From: DASRDU01 sp035560235
Lineage (GTDB): Bacteria > Acidobacteriota > Blastocatellia > RBC074
NCBI GenBank assembly: GCA_035560235.1
Contig: DATMAG010000110.1
Coordinates: 1-42,007 of the forward strand
Reading direction: 5' to 3'
Length of the DNA: 42,007 bases
Shown: in pieces, positions 1 through 9,895 of the stretch
Layout of the letters: each line of letters starts with the position of its first letter
Position numbering within the stretch: position 1 is the stretch's first letter
Position numbers and translations under genes: made by a program
The notes under the pieces: model-generated
What the model was told of the DNA's origin: nothing
Seen by the model: the letters and a program-made list of their open reading frames with translations, nothing else
The model's database searches: none

Positions 1-6
1 AAGCCA

Positions 7-1194
<1,188 letters not shown>

Positions 1195-1237
1195 GATCCT
1201 TAATGAAACTGGTGAAAGTAGTTTGTTGGAACCCTGA

Positions 1238-1310
<73 letters not shown>

Positions 1311-1328
1311 TTAAACTCAGCAAACTGT

Positions 1329-1404
<76 letters not shown>

Positions 1405-1447
1405 CCGTGTCTCGAATCTTCAGATCTCAAATTTGAAATTTGAGAAA

Positions 1448-1535
<88 letters not shown>

Positions 1536-1551
1536 ACAAATACCCTGCCAG

Positions 1552-1624
1552 AGCCGGTGAAGGGACTCGAACCCCCGACCCTCTGATTACAAATCAGATG
1601 CTCTACCAGCTGAGCTACACCGGC
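1552..1624 (-). tRNA. tRNA-Thr (anticodon TGT)
   Basis: A 73-nt cloverleaf on the minus strand. The acceptor stem is GCCGGTG/CACCGGC. The anticodon arm TCTGA-TTTGTAA-TCAGA gives TGT, and the T loop is GGTTCGAGTCC. It is the first gene of the tRNA-tuf unit. With the GGT tRNA-Thr it covers most Thr codons. Confidence 0.97.
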
Positions 1625-1680
1625 ATAAATCCTGTGCTGGTACCATTGAATTGAAAAAGACCTGCTCTGCGAAAAGGCGG

Positions 1681-1709
1681 ATGGTAGCAACTGACTTCGG
1701 ATTTTGCAA
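1681..1709 (-). promoter_or_regulatory. Possible promoter of the tRNA-tuf operon
   Basis: On the minus strand TTGCAA (1704-1709) is followed after 17 bp by TACCAT (1681-1686), each matching the sigma70 consensus at 4 of 6 bases. It lies about 57 nt upstream of the first tRNA. It is the best candidate in the nrdR-tRNA gap, but the match is modest. Confidence 0.4.
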
Positions 1710-1779
1710 GCCAGACCGTGACTCTGCCTGAGGATTTTTTCGAGAGGCGAATGGACTTTTTCGGCGGCGACAATAATAG

Positions 1780-2238
<459 letters not shown>

Positions 2239-2273
2239 CTTCTTCCCCCACGAAATCCGAATCTTGTAACTGC

Positions 2274-3293
2274 TCAGGCCGCAGTCTCCTGCGCGACCAT
2301 TTCCCTGAGTCTGGTCAGGCTGATGCCATCACGAACCAGATAAAACAGGCCGATGATGAAAGGCGTGCCAAACGCAATCAGGTGATAGATGATGGCAATG
2401 GCTGCGGCCAGGTTCGACTCAATTCCCAGAAACATCAGCCCCACCTGCGCGGCCTTGTGAAACGCGCCAGCCGAACCGCCTGGCGTCGGCACTACCGAGC
2501 CAACCAGGCCGAAGCCCATCACAAAAACCGCGTAGCTGAACGAAAAGTCCACGCCAAAAGCCTGCGCCACCAGCCAGGTCGAAGCCGTGACCAGAAGCCA
2601 GACGACTGCGGAATAAAGAACTGCTCTGGCAAGTTCCTGGAAATTGACCAGCACCGACAGGCCGTCAGCCAGATGCCGCACCAGATTGAGCAGCGGGCGG
2701 GTCAGTCTCTCCGGCAGCCGCTTCGTCCAGCGCTCAAGCAGACTGATCAGCGCCTTTGCTTTCAATCTGATCAGAACCAGCACAATGATTCCCGCCACTA
2801 CTCCGACCGACATCAGAACGCCCAGCGTATGAATTCTGCCGAGCGTTGTCAGATCATCAGCTCTGTTTGTCGACAGCGAGAAAAACAGCAGATTCAGCGC
2901 GAACACCGTCACTACTGTCCCCGTATCAAAGATCCGCTCGATCAGGATTGTGGCGATGGTTGCGCTTGGCGGCACCTTTTCTCGCAAACTAAGAATCACC
3001 GGCCTGACCACCTCACCCGCCCGCCCGAAGACGAAGATGCTGCCAAATCCGATCGAAGTCGCGGCAAAGACATTGTGGAACGCCGCCTTCGTGATGGGTG
3101 CCAGCAGCGTCTGCCAGCGCAGGCTGCGCGCCACTATGGTGAGGTTGATCAGCATCATTGCCACCAGCAGCGGCCAGATGCGCATCTGCTGCAAATGAAC
3201 CTTTACAACAGTCCATTCCAGCTGACTGACAAACCAGTAAGCCAGTCCGATGCCTATCAGCAGAATGAACAGCGATCTCAGTTTCCTTGACAC
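2274..3293 (-). CDS. Lysylphosphatidylglycerol-synthase/flippase-like membrane protein (UPF0104 type)
   Basis: Integral membrane protein of 339 residues with about eight hydrophobic segments, the first at 8-22. It resembles the membrane part of MprF-type enzymes (LPG_synthase_TM, UPF0104), including the RAGE-V-RP stretch (GRAGEVVRP) after the third segment. The cytosolic aminoacyl-transferase part of full MprF is absent, so lipid aminoacylation is not implied. Stand-alone members are treated as flippase-like or of unknown function. The start is a GTG at 3293 with GAAAGG upstream; no ATG gives a better N-terminus. It leads into nrdR, 35 nt downstream. The shared promoter carries an NrdR box, which would place this membrane gene under nucleotide control as well. 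Confidence 0.85.
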   Translation of the reverse strand: MSRKLRSLFILLIGIGLAYWFVSQLEWTVVKVHLQQMRIWPLLVAMMLINLTIVARSLRWQTLLAPITKAAFHNVFAATSIGFGSIFVFGRAGEVVRPVILSLREKVPPSATIATILIERIFDTGTVVTVFALNLLFFSLSTNRADDLTTLGRIHTLGVLMSVGVVAGIIVLVLIRLKAKALISLLERWTKRLPERLTRPLLNLVRHLADGLSVLVNFQELARAVLYSAVVWLLVTASTWLVAQAFGVDFSFSYAVFVMGFGLVGSVVPTPGGSAGAFHKAAQVGLMFLGIESNLAAAIAIIYHLIAFGTPFIIGLFYLVRDGISLTRLREMVAQETAA

Positions 3294-3313
3294 AGCTCAA
3301 CCTTTCACCGTTT

Positions 3314-3347
3314 CCACAATATATAGTGTGGATAATGAACACTACAA
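3314..3347 (-). promoter_or_regulatory. NrdR box overlapping a sigma70-like promoter
   Basis: On the minus strand 3329-3314 reads ACACTATATATTGTGG. It agrees with the published NrdR box pattern acaCwAtATaTwGtgt at 15 of 16 positions. A -10 like TATATT (3319-3324) lies inside the box. Seventeen bp upstream is TTGTAG (3342-3347), a weak -35. The box ends 20 nt before the GTG start of the membrane gene that precedes nrdR. NrdR binding here would block RNA polymerase, which is classic autorepression. Only one box is visible, while paired boxes are common at nrd promoters. Confidence 0.7.
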
Positions 3348-3459
3348 CAACCTGACTTCTTCCTGCAAGCGCTTCGCTGAGGTCGGCGGACGGTAATACC
3401 GCTGAAAACACACTGTTTCTGACTATTCGATTCCTGAGCAGATCAGTCTGTCCAGCCAG

Positions 3460-3958
3460 GTTTCATCATCTTGTATACCGGGCAGCGATCTGTTCGTCTG
3501 CACGGGGACAAAGGCGTGCTGCGGTCGTCAGGCCAGGGACAAAACTGGTCGGCGATGGCTGACGTTGCCGGGCGGCCTGATTTTCGCCCTGTCAGTAAAC
3601 GGTAACACGCGGCCTGCTGCGGTCTGGGATCGGGCCATCTACCGCTCTGCTGATAATGGTGAAACGTGGATGCAGTCGGCTGGCGGGTTCATCAATCCGT
3701 ATGTTTTTACGCTCTGTGCGAATGGTGGAGTGATACGTATGCGTCCGGGGCAAAGGCATCGGCGATGTCAGCAGCAGCGTCACGCCCAGACTCAGCGAGG
3801 CAGTAGTCAAAACGCTTTATGCGGGAACGGCTCCGGGCTGCGTGGGCTTGAATCAGTACAACATCCAACTGCCGGTCGGAATCACCGCAGGAACATATTC
3901 ACTCACAGTCTCGCGCGGAGGAGTCACGAGCAATCCGGTGACAATAACCATCCGCTGA
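3460..3958 (+). pseudogene. Remnant of a BNR/Asp-box repeat protein with TIGR03437-type C-terminus
   Basis: Homology continues through three frames, so the gene is broken. Frame 1 has GSDLFVCTG (about 3481). Frame 3 has KGVLRSSGQGQNWSAM (about 3507-3555). Frame 1 again has AIYRSADNGETW (about 3622-3660). These are Asp-box repeats of the S-x-D-x-G-x-x-W type. Frame 2 then runs from 3749 to the TGA at 3956-3958 through LYAGTAPGCVGLNQYNIQLP and VTSNPVTITIR, the typical end of the acidobacterial 'Solibacter' C-terminal domain (TIGR03437). The subtilase at 6954-9665 ends in the same kind of domain. At least three frameshifts and a missing N-terminus mean no intact protein. The ancestor was probably a large secreted repeat protein. 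Confidence 0.75.
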
Positions 3959-3981
3959 CGCAACCTGAACATCACTGAGGC

Positions 3982-4016
3982 ACGTCGGGCAGACTGGAAA
4001 ATCTGCCCGACGTTTT
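3982..4016 (+). terminator. Hairpin terminator between the pseudogene and the Deg protease gene
   Basis: A perfect 12-bp inverted repeat (3982-3993 and 4002-4013, arm ACGTCGGGCAGA) with an 8-nt loop is followed by TTTT on the plus strand. It lies just beyond the pseudogene stop (3958). It also lies just beyond the convergent Deg gene stop (4026), so it may serve both strands. Confidence 0.7.
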
Positions 4017-4025
4017 CCGCAGAGC

Positions 4026-5600
4026 CTACTCTCGCGGTTCGATGACGACGAAGCGCGCACCGTCAGCGCGCCGCACGCGCAGCAGCACGCTCTTCTTCCC
4101 TGCTCTTTGCAGCGCCGTGTTGAATTCACTGACACTGGTTACCGGCTGGCGGTTGACTTCGACAATCAGATCGCCGCGCTGCAAACCGGCATCGGCAGCG
4201 GGACTGTCACTGTCAATGTCAGTGATGACGACGCCGCGCGCAGTCACAGGCAGGTTCAGGCGGCGCGCAGTTTCAGCCGTCAGGTTCTCGACCTGAACGC
4301 CGACAAGCGCGCTGCCCGGCTCGCCGGGACTGCTGCCGCCTCTGCTGCTCGCGGTCTTCACTTCAAGTTCGCCGAGCGTGGCCGTCAGTTCGCGCTCCGC
4401 GCCGTCACGAAAGATCTTGAATCTGACTGTCGTGCCGGGTGCGGTCTGTGCGACCAGGTTGCGCAACTGCACATCGTCCTCGATCCGCTGGCCCTGAAAC
4501 TCGGTGATAATGTCGCCCGGCCTGACGCCTGCGCGTTCGGCGGGCTGGCCTGCTTCGACATCCTGCACGAGCGCGCCCTTCGTCCCTTTGTAACCGAACT
4601 GTTCGGCGATCTCAGGCGCAAGCGCGCTGATGGTGATGCCGAGTTTGCCGCGCGTCACCTTGCCGCTGCGAATCAGCTGATCCATCACGTTGCGCGCCAT
4701 CGCGGTCGGGATGGCGAAGCCGATGCCGATGTTGCCGCCCGTCTGCGACAGAATCTGCGACGGAATGCCGATCAGTTCGCCTTTCAGATTGACGAGCGCG
4801 CCGCCCGAATTGCCGCGATTGATCGCCGCGTCGGTCTGCAGGAAGTCTTCGTAGCTGCCGCTGCCCGCGCGCGTCGAGCGGCCTTTGGCGCTGATGATGC
4901 CCATCGTCACCGTCTGACCGACGCCGAGCGGGTTGCCGATGGCGAGCACGACATCACCGACTTCGACCGCGTTTGAATCGCCGAGCGGAATTGTCGGCAG
5001 GCTGGTCTGCCCGATCTTCAGCACTGCAATGTCGCTCGGCGCATCGGTGCCGACGACTCTGGCCGTGAAGCGGCGGCTGTCATTGAGAACGACTTCGACC
5101 TTGTCCGCGCCTTCGACGACGTGGTTGTTGGTCAGAATGTAGCCGTCAGGGCTGACGATCACGCCCGAACCGATGCCGCTCGGCTGCAGGCGTCCGCGGC
5201 CTTCAGGCGCCTGGCGCGGAGTGCGGCGGCGCGGCTGCTGATCGTTATCATCAGGCAAACCGGGAAAGCCCCGGCGAAAGAAATCGAAAGGATCGCCGAA
5301 GAAGGGCATCTGCGGCATGGGCCGCGTGCGGGCCTGCGTTTCGACCGTCACAACTGCCGGAGTCACGGCCTTCGCGACTGCGGAAAACCCGGTGTTGAGC
5401 GTGAGCGCCTGGCTTGTGCGCTGATCGGCGGCCACATAAATCGGTACCTTGTTCTCATTGCCGCCGAAAGGCAGCCAGCCCTGCGCCTTGATGACCGCGC
5501 CGGAAACCACGCCGAGCAGGAGCAGTCCGGCTCCGATCAGACCGAAGAACATCGCCTGCTGTCGCGTCACAGGCCGCTGTGCAAGGATTGCAGTAGACAT
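4026..5600 (-). CDS. HtrA/Deg-family periplasmic serine protease
   Basis: Envelope quality-control protease of 524 residues. A cytosolic N-terminus is followed by a hydrophobic anchor or uncleaved signal at about 16-36. The trypsin-fold domain carries the triad H150 (TNNHVV), D180 (PSDIAVL) and S255 (GNSGGAL). Two PDZ domains follow, at about 310-400 and 420-520, each with a recognisable GxRxGD/GLQRGD loop. An Arg/Pro-rich loop at about 110-140 sits before the protease core, as in many bacterial Deg proteins. The chosen start is the ATG at 5600, with GAGGAG 8 nt upstream. A longer open frame extends to 5732 but its extra residues overlap the upstream gene and are not family-like. The upstream gene ends 38 nt away, so the two are probably co-transcribed. 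Confidence 0.95.
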   Translation of the reverse strand: MSTAILAQRPVTRQQAMFFGLIGAGLLLLGVVSGAVIKAQGWLPFGGNENKVPIYVAADQRTSQALTLNTGFSAVAKAVTPAVVTVETQARTRPMPQMPFFGDPFDFFRRGFPGLPDDNDQQPRRRTPRQAPEGRGRLQPSGIGSGVIVSPDGYILTNNHVVEGADKVEVVLNDSRRFTARVVGTDAPSDIAVLKIGQTSLPTIPLGDSNAVEVGDVVLAIGNPLGVGQTVTMGIISAKGRSTRAGSGSYEDFLQTDAAINRGNSGGALVNLKGELIGIPSQILSQTGGNIGIGFAIPTAMARNVMDQLIRSGKVTRGKLGITISALAPEIAEQFGYKGTKGALVQDVEAGQPAERAGVRPGDIITEFQGQRIEDDVQLRNLVAQTAPGTTVRFKIFRDGAERELTATLGELEVKTASSRGGSSPGEPGSALVGVQVENLTAETARRLNLPVTARGVVITDIDSDSPAADAGLQRGDLIVEVNRQPVTSVSEFNTALQRAGKKSVLLRVRRADGARFVVIEPRE

Positions 5601-5638
5601 AGTATTTCTCCTCTCTTGCAGATCAACAAAGATCATTG

Positions 5639-6151
5639 TCAGGCCAGACCGCCGTGCGGAAATCCGCCGCCGCGCCAGAGGGCGGACAATCGGTCGAACC
5701 ACGAACGCACGGCTGAGGTCGCCCGCTTCCACCAGCCTGACCGCCCGCGGGAGCCTTCGCGCTGCCTGAGCACTGCAGTCTGACGCTGAGCGAACGAGCG
5801 AATCTGTTCGGCGATGCTCAGGTAAGCCGCCCGGCCTCCCTGCAGTGCCAGAGTCGGCTGCGCCTCTGACTGCTTCTGTCCGATCAGTTCTTCGGCCAGC
5901 GCGGCCAGTTCATCGGCAGTGATGCAGTACTCGGCGCAGAGCCGACCTGCGCCGTCGAAGTTCTGATACTCAGCGATGAACTGTCTGAGTGCGTCAAGCT
6001 GGATGCGCCGGACGCGCAGCTCGTCGAGCTTCAGTTCACCGGCCAGCGCGACGGCGCGAACGAAGTTGCGCCCGGCCAGCGCGCGATTAAATTCCAGCCA
6101 TAAACCCTCGCGCCCGGCAGACACTCTTTCCACTTCGCCTGCGGCTTTCAT
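5639..6151 (-). CDS. Hypothetical protein upstream of the Deg protease gene
   Basis: A 170-residue protein I do not recognise. The start ATG at 6151 has a strong Shine-Dalgarno (AGGGAGG then GAGG). An upstream ATG in the same open frame (6361) has no such support. The protein is alpha-helical and soluble in appearance: charged N-terminus, conserved-looking middle around residues 30-95 (GRNFVRAVALAGEL, EYQNFDGAGRLCAEY), then an Arg/Trp-rich tail (WWKR, WFDRL, WRGGG). It lacks a signal peptide and a clear membrane segment. It ends 38 nt before the Deg protease start, so it probably belongs to the same envelope-stress transcript. A role as adaptor or regulator would be a guess. Confidence 0.7.
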   Translation of the reverse strand: MKAAGEVERVSAGREGLWLEFNRALAGRNFVRAVALAGELKLDELRVRRIQLDALRQFIAEYQNFDGAGRLCAEYCITADELAALAEELIGQKQSEAQPTLALQGGRAAYLSIAEQIRSFAQRQTAVLRQREGSRGRSGWWKRATSAVRSWFDRLSALWRGGGFPHGGLA

Positions 6152-6735
6152 AACCTCACCTCCCTGACGGTTTGTGCCGGTCAATGAATCGGTGATAAGG
6201 AAAGCTCCGCACTGGTTTTTGCAAAAGGCATACCAGCGCCAGGCTGCCTGCAGTAACGCCTGCAGTAACGAATGTTGAGGCCGGGCAGGGTGGCAGTTTT
6301 GTCTGCCCTGACCTGCAAGTCGGCCACACCCATCCCTGCATTCCGGGTGATTGCGCTTCACGCGTTGCGGAATGGCGCTTGCGGGCAGGTTCCGGGTACG
6401 CCTGAATCACAGTCGGGGACGACATCAGATGTTGAGCGCACTTCCCCGGCGCATTGCATCAGAGGCCTTCCACTTCTTCTGCTGAATGCCTTCGGGCGTG
6501 AACGACTGCCCACTTCAGCGCGAAGCTGCCCGCGAGTGAAAGCGCCGAGCGCAGAATGGCTCCGGCCACGCTCGATTTGTGCCGCCAGGGCGCGGGTCTT
6601 TGCTGACTGAGCCGGGACTGAACGGCTGTCCGCGCGTGTTGCGTTCCTTCGTTGAATCGTTCGCCTGCATACACATCTCCCGGCAGCCCGGGAAATTTCA
6701 GGCTCAATCACACCACGAAACATTGGGACACCATT
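6152..6735. other. Non-coding stretch with no supported gene
   Basis: Open frames exist on both strands but none has family-like sequence or a convincing ribosome-binding site. A 12-bp tandem duplication (GCCTGCAGTAAC) lies at 6246-6269. The promoter of the small gene and the Deg gene should lie in the left part. I see no RNA gene. Confidence 0.5.
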
Positions 6736-6804
6736 ACAGTACGCGAGCGTCAGCGAGCGCCCCGATCCCGCAATCTCAGGCGCTCACTGACGCTCGCGTA
6801 CTGT
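6736..6804. repeat. REP-like inverted repeat, 26-bp arms
   Basis: Arms 6736-6761 and 6779-6804 are inverted copies with one mismatch, separated by 17 nt. The arm core is CAGTACGCGAGCGTCAG. Similarity continues outward as GGGACA/TGTCCC. It lies in a gene-free region and looks like a dispersed extragenic palindrome (REP/BIME type). Only one copy is obvious in this window, so family membership is inferred. Confidence 0.65.
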
Positions 6805-6910
6805 CCCACTGTCGCGTGCTTCGATTTCGTTCGATCCGGCTGTCGGAACTCAGGTGCACCTGACTGTTCACGAAACTGGCTGAGCGAAGTGATGACAAAG
6901 TAATGAAGGC

Positions 6911-6938
6911 ACGGAGAGGAGTGCCGCCTCCTCTCCGT
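6911..6938 (-). terminator. Hairpin downstream of the S8 peptidase gene
   Basis: A perfect 11-bp stem (ACGGAGAGGAG at 6911-6921, partner 6928-6938) with a 6-nt loop lies 15 nt beyond the S8 peptidase stop. There is no clear T-run on the minus strand, so it could be a weak terminator or an RNA-stabilising hairpin. Confidence 0.5.
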
Positions 6939-6953
6939 CAGTGTGGTGAAGTC

Positions 6954-9665
6954 TTACTTGATTGAGAGCCGGACAGTGTTGGTCTGCCAGCCGTCAACGT
7001 AAACGATCAGTTCCAGCGTGCCTCTGCCGGCCAGACTTGCGGGCAGCGGCACGTTCATCTGATCGAGTCCGGCATAGCCGTTCTGTGGCCCGGCGTATTC
7101 GGCATTGAGCGGTTTGCCGCCAAGCGTGATCTTCACGTTGTTCGTTCCGCTGCGCCCGCGAATGCCCGTGCCGAACAGGACGGCGTAAACCGTGTCGCCC
7201 GCAACCGAGAGGTCAATCGGATTGTTCTCGTTGTCGTAGCTCACCTGACCGTTATGCACGCGCAGCACGTTGATGGCTGCCGCGCCCGTCCCGGCAGAGT
7301 TCGTCGTGAAGAACGCCGGCCAGACCGTGTTGATGCTGACTGCGCCGTTGGCCACGACACTGCCGTCGCGAATGACTTCAATCGTGGCGGTGCCGAGAGC
7401 CAGGCCGGACGGGAGAGTGTAGTTGATCTGAGTCGGCGCGACGAAAAAGAGCGGAGCCAGTTGCTGCGCCCCCTTGCTGTCGGTCACGCGCACGCTCACG
7501 CCGCCGAGCGCGGTCGGCAGCGGCAGTGAACTCGCAGCGAAGACGCCGCCCGCCAGGTTCACGCCGAAGCCGGCCATAATCGCGTCCGCCGCCGCGGCCA
7601 GATCGCTCTTGTAATCGGCGGCAGAGACGCTGACGAACTGCGCTGCGGTGACGTTGTCCTCAACAGCCTTCACTGCCGCCAGCGCATTGATCTTGCCGAA
7701 GCCGAACTTGCGGCTGAGCGCTGGCCCGGTGAAGCTGTCGTTGGTGACCGTGCGCCAGAGGATGCGCTTGATCTCATCGGGCGAGAGCGCGCGGGTGCGA
7801 TCCTTCGCCTTCTGCAGCATCAGCGCGACGACGCCGGTGGTGACGGGAGTCGCCATCGAAGTTCCGGTGTAGGCGATGTGTCTGCCGTCTGCCGAAATGT
7901 CGCCCTGTTCGGGATTCAGTGCATCTGCCGAAAGTGTGGAGACGATGTAAGCGCCGGGCGCGCCGATCTCCGGTTTGACGCGCCCGTCGCGCGTCGGGCC
8001 GGGGCTGGAACTGTTTGCCCCCGCGCCGACCTGACCTTCATCGTTTTTAGTCGTCACGCTGCCGCTCAGATTGGTGAACTGCGTTCTGGTGACGAAATTG
8101 GCCGCCGTAATCGCCCGTCGCGAGGTGGCCGGGGTGCCGACGTGCTGCAATCCGTCGCGCACGGAAGCATCGAGTGGCGTTGCGCCGTCAGCAATGTCCC
8201 AGACATCCCAGCGTCCGTTGATGACTTTCGTGCCGGTCAGTCTGAGCCGGAATGTTCCGCCCGGCTTTCTCTTGAAGACCAGGCCGAAGATATTGGCGTT
8301 CGTTCCGGCCTCACCGGCGGAGTTTTCAATATCAACATCAGCATCGCTGCTGAGCGTATTACCGAGCGTGACCGGGCCGAGAACCGTGTTGTCCGGCTTG
8401 ATGACGCTGACTGCGACGGTATCGCCTGCGTTGTAGACGCCGATGAGTCCCCTGCTTTCGGGAGTCAGCGTGAACGGGATGAGAGCCTCGCCGCCCTGAT
8501 CGAAGATGCCGCCGGCGTGAAGCGGCGCAGCTCCTTCATTGCCTGCGGCAATAATCACCTGCCGGTTGTTGCCTTCGGCGAGCAGATTGTCAATTGCCTT
8601 TTCCGCGCTGTCGCTGCCGTCGTGCTGTGAGGCGTGCCCGCCCAGGCTCATGTTGATGACGAACGGTTCACTGAGTTCAGCGGCGCGATCACGAATCCAG
8701 GTCAGCGACGCAATCTGATCGTCAGTGGCAAAGCCCTGACTGCCTGGACGGTTGGCCTTGACGATGACCAGATCGGCTTCCGGCGCGATTCCGGCAAAGG
8801 TTCCGGCAGCGACGCCGTTCGCCGTGCCGAGTCCGTTGCCGCCCGCGATTCCGGCGACGTGCGTGCCGTGATTGTCCGTATCTTTTTCATTGACTGTGCC
8901 TGTGCTCTGCAGCGCGGCGTTGATTTCGGCTGCGGTGTAAACGCGCCCGACTCCGCCCGGCCCGGTGTTGGCCGTGTCGCTCATATCCCACAGGAATCTG
9001 ATCCGCGTCGTACCATCAGCCCGGCGAAAGTCGCCGTGCTTCCAGTCAATGCCGGTGTCAATCACACCGATCACGACGCCTCTGCCCGTCACGTTGTAAG
9101 TGGTGCGCGCGTCCGGCGCTTTGATCGCCGCGTTGGCCGCGTCATTGATCGCCTTCAGCGCCGCGTGACTGAGTTTCGCCCCGCCCGGCGCGGCAGCGAG
9201 CGCGGTGGCCTTGCTGAAGCCCGCAGCCCCGAGCGCCGTGATTGCGTCCACAGCGGCGAGGCGCGGCAGATCGTCCACATTCACAGCGGCGACGGCGATA
9301 TTGCCGATGCGCGTTCGCACCTGAAAACCGGATGCTTCAATCTCCGCCTGTGCGGCAGCGAGCGCGGCAACGCTGCCTTCGCGCAGCGTGATGATGACAC
9401 CGACCTGCGTTCTGCCGTTGCGTTCTTCGAGGCGCACCCGTTCACGCAGCCGCAGGCGTTCTTCAGCGCGGGCCTGGCTCTGCACGGTCATCGCCTGCTC
9501 GCGGAAACTCTGGTAGACACGCTTCAGGCTGACTGAGGCTTTGCGGTCGAAACTGCCGTCCGCCTGTGCGGTTGATGAGCGAAGATGATTGTGGCTGACA
9601 GCCAGCGCGGCCAGCAGGGCAGGCAAACAGACAGATCTGAGCAATCTTAGTGATCTTCGATTCAT
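6954..9665 (-). CDS. Secreted S8 (subtilisin-like) serine peptidase with TIGR03437-type C-terminal domain
   Basis: A 903-residue exported protease. An Arg-rich N-terminus and hydrophobic stretch (about 8-24) form a signal peptide. A prodomain-like region spans about 40-150. The subtilase core carries D203 (IGVIDTGID), H266 (NHGTHVAG), oxyanion N376 (AAGNEG) and S603 (GTSMATP). A roughly 200-residue beta-rich insertion lies between N376 and S603, as in large bacterial subtilases. The last 200 residues contain the acidobacterial TIGR03437-type domain (YAVLFGTGIRGRS, NGYAGLDQMNVPLP, ending VRLSIK). The start ATG at 9665 has GAGGAG 2 nt upstream. All catalytic residues are present, so an active enzyme for extracellular protein breakdown is expected. 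It stands alone, with a hairpin downstream. Confidence 0.95.
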   Translation of the reverse strand: MNRRSLRLLRSVCLPALLAALAVSHNHLRSSTAQADGSFDRKASVSLKRVYQSFREQAMTVQSQARAEERLRLRERVRLEERNGRTQVGVIITLREGSVAALAAAQAEIEASGFQVRTRIGNIAVAAVNVDDLPRLAAVDAITALGAAGFSKATALAAAPGGAKLSHAALKAINDAANAAIKAPDARTTYNVTGRGVVIGVIDTGIDWKHGDFRRADGTTRIRFLWDMSDTANTGPGGVGRVYTAAEINAALQSTGTVNEKDTDNHGTHVAGIAGGNGLGTANGVAAGTFAGIAPEADLVIVKANRPGSQGFATDDQIASLTWIRDRAAELSEPFVINMSLGGHASQHDGSDSAEKAIDNLLAEGNNRQVIIAAGNEGAAPLHAGGIFDQGGEALIPFTLTPESRGLIGVYNAGDTVAVSVIKPDNTVLGPVTLGNTLSSDADVDIENSAGEAGTNANIFGLVFKRKPGGTFRLRLTGTKVINGRWDVWDIADGATPLDASVRDGLQHVGTPATSRRAITAANFVTRTQFTNLSGSVTTKNDEGQVGAGANSSSPGPTRDGRVKPEIGAPGAYIVSTLSADALNPEQGDISADGRHIAYTGTSMATPVTTGVVALMLQKAKDRTRALSPDEIKRILWRTVTNDSFTGPALSRKFGFGKINALAAVKAVEDNVTAAQFVSVSAADYKSDLAAAADAIMAGFGVNLAGGVFAASSLPLPTALGGVSVRVTDSKGAQQLAPLFFVAPTQINYTLPSGLALGTATIEVIRDGSVVANGAVSINTVWPAFFTTNSAGTGAAAINVLRVHNGQVSYDNENNPIDLSVAGDTVYAVLFGTGIRGRSGTNNVKITLGGKPLNAEYAGPQNGYAGLDQMNVPLPASLAGRGTLELIVYVDGWQTNTVRLSIK

Positions 9666-9895
9666 AACTCCTCTTTTTTCCAGCAGTTTTTTCTGTCAGG
9701 GTGTTTGGTCCGGTTGGTGATTGAGGCCGAACCAGATGTTCAGGTTAATGGTTCAGGCACGGTTGTCATCAGAAAGATCATCAGAAACCTGACCTGTAAA
9801 CCAACTGTGACCGGATCACACTGTCAGGATGACAAACAGTTGATCGGGCAATCTATATCTGCAGTATACAGTCTGTCAGATGAAGAGCTCAATGG

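Noticed and set aside
4107..4976. Plus-strand 289-codon open frame opposite the Deg protease
   Set aside because: Antisense shadow; the minus strand has a complete HtrA protein with catalytic triad and PDZ domains.
5601..5732. N-terminal extension of the Deg protease (start at 5732)
   Set aside because: The ATG at 5600 has a strong GAGGAG and a proper signal-anchor. The extension overlaps the upstream gene in another frame and looks non-conserved.
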